In this document: positions 1 through 4,129 of the stretch, piece by piece
Layout of the letters: every line of letters starts with the position of its first letter
How positions within the stretch are numbered: position 1 is the stretch's first letter
DNA from: Acidobacteriaceae bacterium UBA1795
Lineage (GTDB): Bacteria > Acidobacteriota > Terriglobia > Terriglobales > Acidobacteriaceae
DNA: 8,509 nt
Assembly (NCBI GenBank): GCA_002314435.1
Contig: DCFV01000009.1
Coordinates: 1 to 8,509 of the forward strand
Direction of reading: 5' to 3'
Translations under genes and position numbers: made by a program
The notes under the pieces: generated by a model
The model's database searches: none
Seen by the model: the letters and a program-made list of their open reading frames with translations, nothing else
What the model was told of the DNA's origin: nothing

Positions 1-542
1 AGAGCAAGAGTCTGCCCAAGCACGCGCTGGCCGTGGAGGCCTGCGTAGCTGCCTGTGGCGAGGCGGAAGCCGACCGGCTGGGGCTGGGCGGCGAAACGCG
101 CGCTTCCCTGCTGAACCTCTACTCGACCACTGCCCTGCTCCACGACTTCGACTACGAGCGGCACCCGACGCCGGAGCAGCACCCGCTCGTGGGCGTGAAG
201 GAACTGGAGCGCTTGGGCTGGCCCGCGGAGTTGCGCACGGCCATTCTGGGGCACGCGGAGTACTCGGGGGCACCTCGCGTGACGCACCTCGACAAAGCTC
301 TGTTTGCCTGCGACGAGTTGGCAGGCTTTCTGACCGCTTGCGCGCTGGTGAAGCCGACCCGCTCGATTGCCGATGTGGAGGTAAAAGGCGTGCGCAAGAA
401 GATGAAGGACAAGGCATTCGCGCGGGGGGTGAACCGCGACGACGTGATCCAGGGCGCGGCCGAGTTGGGCGTGGATCTGGATGCGCACATCGAGTTCTGC
501 ATCCGGGCGATGCAGCGGCGTGCAGCGGAGCTTGGGCTGTGA
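1..542 (+). CDS. HD (HDIG-type) domain metal-dependent phosphohydrolase, 5'-truncated
   Basis: The gene enters from the left edge. The first full codon is at position 3, and 179 residues are visible before the TGA at 540-542. The HD metal-binding pattern is clear: His at 21-23 (in KHALAVEA), the His-Asp pair at 141-146 (in LLHDFDYERHP), His at 252-254 (in ILGHAEY) and Asp at 312-314 (in FACDEL). These match the H...HD...H...D scheme that holds one or two divalent metals in HD hydrolases. The tail segment (ALVKPTRS, then VEVKGVRKKMKDKAF, ending in AMQRRAAELGL) is typical of a widespread single-domain HD family of about 185-190 residues, so only some 10 residues are probably missing. Substrates of this family are not established; a phosphomonoester or nucleotide is a guess. 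The GTG at 33 is an internal Val codon, because the first metal His lies upstream of it. No convincing terminator follows the gene. Confidence 0.88.
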   Translation, partial: SKSLPKHALAVEACVAACGEAEADRLGLGGETRASLLNLYSTTALLHDFDYERHPTPEQHPLVGVKELERLGWPAELRTAILGHAEYSGAPRVTHLDKALFACDELAGFLTACALVKPTRSIADVEVKGVRKKMKDKAFARGVNRDDVIQGAAELGVDLDAHIEFCIRAMQRRAAELGL

Positions 543-572
543 GGGCAGTCACAGCTCAACGTTCACTGTGCG

Positions 573-614
573 TTTCGTTGTTCTCAGTTCGGAGTTCTTC
601 GTTCATGGTTGATG
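573..614 (-). repeat. Degenerate heptamer tandem repeat (GAACTGA-like on the minus strand)
   Basis: On the plus strand GTTC recurs with an exact seven-base step at 580, 587, 594 and 601. Decayed copies in the same phase lie at 573 (TTTC) and 608 (GTTG). The full units are GTTCTCA, GTTCGGA, GTTCTTC and GTTCATG. Read on the minus strand, each unit begins GAAC. Short heptamer arrays of this sort occur between genes in several bacterial groups, including cyanobacterial STRR-type repeats. The array is short and decayed, and its role is unknown. The minus-strand frame through it encodes a low-complexity peptide and is not a gene. Confidence 0.6.
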
Positions 615-665
615 AGGACAGGCCTGAGGGGTGCGCCTGGTCACGGCGGAGCACTGGCTCGGGCT

Positions 666-685
666 GCAATCCTGAAGTGGATTGC
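666..685 (+). promoter_or_regulatory. Small dyad (7-base arms, 6-base loop) ahead of the pfkA ribosome binding site
   Basis: GCAATCC (666-672) and GGATTGC (679-685) are perfect reverse complements around a 6-base spacer. The dyad ends 9 bases before the AAGAGGA ribosome binding site and 22 bases before the ATG. It could be a repressor operator or a short 5' UTR hairpin. No T-run follows it, so it is not an intrinsic terminator. A chance dyad of this size is possible. Confidence 0.35.
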
Positions 686-707
686 CTGAATCGCAAGAGG
701 ACACAAC

Positions 708-1679
708 ATGAAGAACCTTGCAGTATTGACCAGCGGAGGAGACGCACCAGGCATGAACGCCGCAATTCGCGCGGTCGTTCGCACGGGGCAGGCGCGCGGT
801 CTGCAAACCTGGGGCGTGTATGAAGGCTACTCGGGCCTGATCGAGGGCAACTTCAAGCGGTTGGGGCCGCGGGATGTGGGCAGCATTATCCAGCGCGGCG
901 GAACGGTGCTGGGCTCGGCGCGGTGCCCGCAGTTCCACACGGAAGAGGGCGTGGAGTTGGCGATCCGGCGGCTGCATGGCGCGGGCATCGAGGGACTCGT
1001 AGTGATTGGCGGCAACGGCTCGCAAACGGGCGCGCATGCGCTGCACAAGATGGGCTTTCCGGTGGTAGGTGTGGCGTCGACGATCGACAACGACCTGTAC
1101 GGGTCAGACGTGACGCTGGGCGTGGACACAGCGCTGAACGTGGCGCTGAACGCCATCGACAATTTGAAAGTCACAGCTTCGTCGCACCGGCGCGCACTGC
1201 TGGTGGAAGTGATGGGGCGCAAGTGCGGCTACCTGGCGCTGATGGCGGGCATTGCCGGCGGTGCGGAGGCGATTGTGCTGCCGGAGATAGATGTAGTGCC
1301 GGAGCAACTGGCCGAGCGCATTCAGGATGTGTACCAGCGCGGCAAGCCGCACGCGATCGTCGTGGTGGCCGAAGGCGCAAACTACAACGCCGAGGGACTG
1401 TGCCAGTACTTCAGGGAACACGAGCTTTTGCGCGGATACGAGTTCCGTTCCACCGTGCTCGGCTACGTGCAGCGCGGCGCACCGCCCACGTGCGCGGACC
1501 GACTGCTGGGCACGCGACTCGGTTCCGAGGCAGCCGAGCAGATCATTGCCGGAAACCAGGGCGTGCTCGTGGGAATCATCACCGGACAGGTGACTACGAC
1601 GCCGCTGGAAGAAGTAGTCGTCGGGAAGAAGCCACTCGACCCGTGGTTCCTGAAAGCTGCGGATATGCTGGCGCGGTAA
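708..1679 (+). CDS. pfkA: ATP-dependent 6-phosphofructokinase
   Basis: The enzyme phosphorylates fructose 6-phosphate to fructose 1,6-bisphosphate, the committing step of glycolysis, in the cytoplasm. It has 323 residues, close to the usual ~320 of bacterial PfkA, and aligns to E. coli numbering with almost no gaps. Visible motifs are the nucleotide loop GGDAPGMN (10-17), R72 in GSAR, GGNGS (101-105), catalytic TIDND with D127 (125-129), R162, MGR (169-171), E222, and the RSTVLGYVQRG segment (247-257). G104 and S124, rather than Asp104/Lys124, point to ATP and not pyrophosphate as donor. Allosteric-site residues R21, R25, E187 and K213 are kept, but R54 is replaced by Pro with Arg next to it, so effector control may differ. 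Residue 103, the magnesium Asp in E. coli, is Asn, and the substrate His249 equivalent is Tyr253. The ATG is preceded by AAGAGGA six bases upstream. The neighbouring genes belong to unrelated pathways. Confidence 0.96.
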   Translation: MKNLAVLTSGGDAPGMNAAIRAVVRTGQARGLQTWGVYEGYSGLIEGNFKRLGPRDVGSIIQRGGTVLGSARCPQFHTEEGVELAIRRLHGAGIEGLVVIGGNGSQTGAHALHKMGFPVVGVASTIDNDLYGSDVTLGVDTALNVALNAIDNLKVTASSHRRALLVEVMGRKCGYLALMAGIAGGAEAIVLPEIDVVPEQLAERIQDVYQRGKPHAIVVVAEGANYNAEGLCQYFREHELLRGYEFRSTVLGYVQRGAPPTCADRLLGTRLGSEAAEQIIAGNQGVLVGIITGQVTTTPLEEVVVGKKPLDPWFLKAADMLAR

Positions 1680-1712
1680 GATCGGCCTCTGATGAGGCGA
1701 TAACGTTTAACC

Positions 1713-1745
1713 GCAAGAAGGGCGCCCCCCGGGCGCCCTTCTTGC
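1713..1745. terminator. Perfect 15-bp stem-loop between convergent genes, probable bidirectional terminator
   Basis: The arms GCAAGAAGGGCGCCC (1713-1727) and GGGCGCCCTTCTTGC (1731-1745) are exact reverse complements around a CCC loop. The hairpin lies 33 bases after the pfkA stop and 20 bases beyond the stop of the opposing DHH gene, which suits termination from both sides. No clean T-run follows on either strand. The nearest T-rich stretch is inside the arm (CTTCTT), so it may act as a weak terminator or mainly as a 3'-end stabilising hairpin. Confidence 0.7.
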
Positions 1746-1765
1746 ATGTGTGCGATATGGATTGA

Positions 1766-2755
1766 TTACGCGCACGGGTTCTTTGCGCGGAGTTCGGCTA
1801 CGATTTCGGCTGCCGCGGCGCGGGCCTGGTCAGCCTTGTCCGGCGGAAAGCTGATGGCGCCGACGCGGGCATGTCCGCCGCCGCCGTAGCGCTCGCAAAT
1901 CTGCGCCAGGTTGACCATCGTCGCGGGGTTTGCCTTGGTCCACGGGTTGGAGCCCACGGCAACCTTCGTGCGGAAGCTGGACTTCGACAGACCGATGGAG
2001 TAGGTGGCCTGCGGGTGCAGGTAATACGGGATGAACTTGTTGAAGCCCTCGAGCAGGTGGTCGGTGATGTCGAAGAAGATCGTGCCGTCCTTCTCCTCGC
2101 TGCGTTCGCGGATAAGTTCGATGGCCTGCTGGTGGCGCTCAAGCAGCGGCGGCAGCAGAGGCGCGACAAACGGCTGCGCGAGCACTTCGGCAAGCGGCAT
2201 CTCAGTGAGCAGCGGAATGAGACGCGGAATGAACTCCGGGTCCTGCGTGGACTCAATGATGAGGGTGAGTTTCATCGCAGGCGCAGGCATTTCCACGGCG
2301 ATTTCAGGGCTCTCATAGAGTGCGCCGTCGACTATGTTGGCCCAGTAAATCATGTCGGCCATGGGTTCGGTGTTGAAGCCGAACTTGGTGGCGCCGATGT
2401 GTGCGAGGAACTTGGTGCAGGAAGTGTAGTTGGGGTCAAAGAACTTGCGGCTGCCGCAGACAGAGTCGCGCTGGCAGGCCCGGAAGTGCTCGTGGTCCGC
2501 AGGCGTAAGGAAAGCCGATTGATGGTGGTCGAACCACCATGTAATGTTCGGCGATGCGGAGTACTTGAAGTCTACGATAGCGTTCTCGTCGCCGGTAAAC
2601 TCGCTCTCGTCAAAAAGGGCTCCGGCGCGATGAACAAGGCCGTGGTACTCATACGTGGCGCCGGGGAGGACGCACTCGCGGTGAAAGCGCGTGAAGAGCG
2701 AGGCGGAGCAAGCTCCGTCGAAACATTTATCGTGATAAAAGACCCGAACCCGCAA
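1766..2755 (-). CDS. DHH/DHHA1-family phosphoesterase
   Basis: This is a 329-residue protein of the DHH superfamily, whose members hydrolyse phosphodiester or phosphoanhydride bonds with two metal ions. Family relatives include RecJ, nanoRNases and c-di-AMP phosphodiesterases. Visible motifs, numbered from the chosen start, are motif I HDKCFDG (8-14), motif II Asp62 in IVDFKYS, motif III DHH (76-78) in WWFDHHQS, motif IV Asp143 in NIVDG, and the DHHA1 loop GGGGHARVGA (291-300). Motif I belongs to the YHxxCxDG subgroup, not the common HxxPDxDA form. There is no signal peptide, so the protein is cytoplasmic. I chose TTG at 2753-2755 because AGGGAG lies nine bases upstream and translation begins just before motif I. 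An in-frame TTG at 2786-2788 would add 11 residues but lacks such a site. The gene stands alone, convergent with pfkA and divergent from the CPBP gene. The substrate cannot be read from the sequence. Confidence 0.9.
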   Translation of the reverse strand: MRVRVFYHDKCFDGACSASLFTRFHRECVLPGATYEYHGLVHRAGALFDESEFTGDENAIVDFKYSASPNITWWFDHHQSAFLTPADHEHFRACQRDSVCGSRKFFDPNYTSCTKFLAHIGATKFGFNTEPMADMIYWANIVDGALYESPEIAVEMPAPAMKLTLIIESTQDPEFIPRLIPLLTEMPLAEVLAQPFVAPLLPPLLERHQQAIELIRERSEEKDGTIFFDITDHLLEGFNKFIPYYLHPQATYSIGLSKSSFRTKVAVGSNPWTKANPATMVNLAQICERYGGGGHARVGAISFPPDKADQARAAAAEIVAELRAKNPCA

Positions 2756-2764
2756 GACACACCA

Positions 2765-2770
2765 CTCCCT
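2765..2770 (-). promoter_or_regulatory. Ribosome binding site AGGGAG that decides the TTG start of the DHH gene
   Basis: On the minus strand AGGGAG is followed by nine bases and then TTG (2755-2753). No ATG or GTG exists in frame between the upstream TTG and motif I of the protein, so this site supports the rare TTG start. Confidence 0.6.
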
Positions 2771-2800
2771 GCTACAAAATCCGCACAAACCGGAAAGTTA

Positions 2801-2829
2801 AGGATCAAGCGCGGGGCTCGATGTGTCAA
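2801..2829 (-). promoter_or_regulatory. Candidate sigma70-type promoter for the DHH gene
   Basis: On the minus strand a perfect TTGACA (-35, plus positions 2824-2829) is followed by a 17-base spacer and GATCCT (-10, 2801-2806). The -10 matches TATAAT at only three positions. Transcription would begin near 2793, about 23 bases before the ribosome binding site, which is a sensible geometry. No other evidence is available. Confidence 0.4.
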
Positions 2830-2860
2830 GGCGGCAGGACACGCGCAGGGGCGCGGGTAA

Positions 2861-2891
2861 CGTGCGCCGCATGATGGTGTTGCAGCGCACG
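2861..2891. promoter_or_regulatory. Imperfect dyad in the divergent control region
   Basis: CGTGCGC (2861-2867) and GCGCACG (2885-2891) are exact reverse complements. After one mismatch the pairing continues with GCA (2869-2871) and TGC (2881-2883), leaving a 9-base loop. The dyad sits between the two divergent genes, upstream of a possible -10 box at 2913, so an operator is conceivable. GC-rich intergenic DNA produces such dyads by chance. Confidence 0.3.
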
Positions 2892-2912
2892 GCAGCAGCA
2901 GCGGGTGATGAG

Positions 2913-2918
2913 TAGAAT
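2913..2918 (+). promoter_or_regulatory. Possible -10 box TAGAAT for the CPBP-led operon
   Basis: TAGAAT matches the TATAAT consensus at five of six positions. It lies 31 bases before the GAGGAG ribosome binding site of the CPBP gene. No acceptable -35 hexamer is present 16-18 bases upstream, so it would need an activator or another sigma context. Confidence 0.28.
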
Positions 2919-2948
2919 CTTTGTGACGGAGTCCGCAGCAGGCTTGCC

Positions 2949-2954
2949 GAGGAG
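2949..2954 (+). promoter_or_regulatory. Ribosome binding site GAGGAG that sets the CPBP start
   Basis: GAGGAG ends five bases before the ATG at 2960. The in-frame GTG at 2954 overlaps this site and therefore cannot use it, which favours the ATG. Confidence 0.65.
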
Positions 2955-2959
2955 TGGAG

Positions 2960-4084
2960 ATGGAGACGCCCGCACCCGCGCCGCACGAAACGCCCGCCAC
3001 CCCGCCCCGGGAGTTGGACGCAGCGCCGGTAAAGCACGACATGGCCTGGGCGCTGCTGGGCGAAGACGGCCTGCGCTCCGGCTGGGCGGTGGGCTTGTTT
3101 GTGGCCGTGTTCTACCTGATCACGCTGGTGCTGGATACGGTGGCGGTAACGGTGGACCCGGCGCTCGCGCGCAGCACGTTTTCGCCGTTTACTGTGTTGC
3201 TGGGCGAGGCGCTGCCCGTTCTGGCGCTGGCGGGTGCCGGGCTGTTTCTGGCGCGGTTGCAGCAGCGCGACGTGGCCGCCTACCACTGGAGGGGCCCCAA
3301 GGCTTCAGCGCACTTTGCGGGCGGACTCGTTGCGGGGTTTGCTGCACTCACCGTGCTGGTGGGTGCGATGGCCGCAGGCGGATGGCTGCGGTTTGGCCAG
3401 GCCGCGCTGGACGGCGCGCACGCAGCAAAATACGGTGCGGTGTGGGCTGTAGCCTTTCTGCTGGTAGGCCTGTTTGAGGAAGGCTGCTTCCGCTGCTTTT
3501 TGCTGGCCGCGCTGGGGCGCAGCATAAACATTTGGTGGGCGCTATGCGCCGCGGCAACGACCTGCGCCGTAGTGGCGCTGCACGCGCATCCCAAGGGCGC
3601 GAGTGGGGTGTACCTGGTGGCGCTGCTGGGACTGGGTCCGTGCGCATGGCTGCACTGGAAGCGCGCTGAAGGCTCAGGCTTCTGGCAGGCGGCCTGGGTC
3701 ACATCCACGGCCTTTGGGGCCTATCACACGGGCAATACCGGCGAGACGGCGATGGGTATCTTCACGGCTTCGTTCATCGGATTCATCTTCTGCGTGAGTG
3801 TGCGGTTGACGGGCTCGGCGTGGTGGGCAATCGGGTGCCATGCGGCCTGGGACTGGGCGGAGACATTTTTCTACGGCACGGCAGACTCAGGGTTTGCCAC
3901 GAAAGGGCACCTGCTCACGACTACGCCCCAGGGCAATGCGCTGTGGAGCGGCGGCGCAGCAGGGCCCGAGGGCAGTCTGCTGATTGTGCCTGTGACCCTG
4001 GCGCTGCTGGGAGCCCTGCTGACCATCTATGGGCGCAGACGGGCAACGCAAGCGGCGCCCGAAACAGAACGGCTTGCAGGATAA
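2960..4084 (+). CDS. CPBP-family intramembrane glutamic endopeptidase (CAAX-protease-like)
   Basis: This 374-residue multi-spanning membrane protein carries the three motifs of the CPBP/Abi/Rce1 family. They are EExxR (E173, E174, R178, in FEEGCFRCF), FxxxH (F252-H256, in AFGAYHTGN) and HxxxD (H294-D298, in CHAAWDWAE), so the glutamate active site looks intact. A Pro/Ala-rich soluble tail (about 1-35) precedes roughly ten hydrophobic segments, near 41-62, 77-100, 118-141, 156-172, 190-208, 216-231, 244-255, 263-282, 285-303 and 339-357. The GHLL...GPEGS segment (316-339) before the last helix is one I associate with acidobacterial members. Eukaryotic Rce1 trims prenylated CAAX proteins; bacterial members have varied or unknown substrates, including bacteriocin immunity and protein maturation. 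The ATG at 2960 follows GAGGAG; a GTG two codons earlier is less likely. It is the first gene of the rightward cluster, 45 bases before the acylase gene. The substrate is unknown. Confidence 0.88.
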   Translation: METPAPAPHETPATPPRELDAAPVKHDMAWALLGEDGLRSGWAVGLFVAVFYLITLVLDTVAVTVDPALARSTFSPFTVLLGEALPVLALAGAGLFLARLQQRDVAAYHWRGPKASAHFAGGLVAGFAALTVLVGAMAAGGWLRFGQAALDGAHAAKYGAVWAVAFLLVGLFEEGCFRCFLLAALGRSINIWWALCAAATTCAVVALHAHPKGASGVYLVALLGLGPCAWLHWKRAEGSGFWQAAWVTSTAFGAYHTGNTGETAMGIFTASFIGFIFCVSVRLTGSAWWAIGCHAAWDWAETFFYGTADSGFATKGHLLTTTPQGNALWSGGAAGPEGSLLIVPVTLALLGALLTIYGRRRATQAAPETERLAG

Positions 4085-4112
4085 CCCGGTACGGCGAGGG
4101 TTGGCGCGGCGG

Positions 4113-4118
4113 TATCCT
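4113..4118 (+). promoter_or_regulatory. Possible internal -10 box TATCCT before the acylase start
   Basis: The acylase ATG at 4130 has no Shine-Dalgarno sequence. TATCCT, a TANNNT-type -10, ends 11 bases before it, so a transcript with a very short or absent leader is conceivable. No -35 element is visible. Confidence 0.22.
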
Positions 4119-4129
4119 GTTGTTGACCG

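Larger units (their letters stand above)
543..707 (+). other. Intergenic region upstream of pfkA
   Basis: This is 165 bases without a gene. It holds a degenerate seven-base repeat array (573-614), an 8-base palindrome CAGGCCTG (619-626), a 7-base-arm dyad (666-685) and the pfkA ribosome binding site AAGAGGA (695-701), six bases before the ATG. I could not find a convincing sigma70-type -35/-10 pair. The short frames here do not look like genes. Confidence 0.7.

Noticed and set aside
619..626. The 8-base palindrome CAGGCCTG upstream of pfkA
   Set aside because: A palindrome this short is expected by chance in GC-rich DNA, and it is not placed beside a promoter element.
556..765. A minus-strand frame whose C-terminal end reads through the heptad repeat
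   Set aside because: The end is a low-complexity peptide translated from the repeat, and the rest overlaps the pfkA 5' end. No start signal is visible.
338..823. A plus-strand frame bridging the HD gene, the gap and the pfkA start
   Set aside because: It overlaps two well-supported genes in other frames and shows no domain-like sequence.
923..1765. A 280-residue plus-strand frame overlapping pfkA
   Set aside because: It lies out of frame inside a complete, motif-rich pfkA and has an Arg/Gly/Ala-rich composition typical of frame shadows.
1871..2860. A 329-residue plus-strand frame opposite the DHH gene
   Set aside because: The minus strand has all DHH and DHHA1 motifs. The plus frame shows none and is a shadow of GC-rich codons.
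2880..2885. TTGCAG as a -35 partner for the TAGAAT box at 2913
   Set aside because: The spacer would be 27 bases, far outside the workable 16-18.
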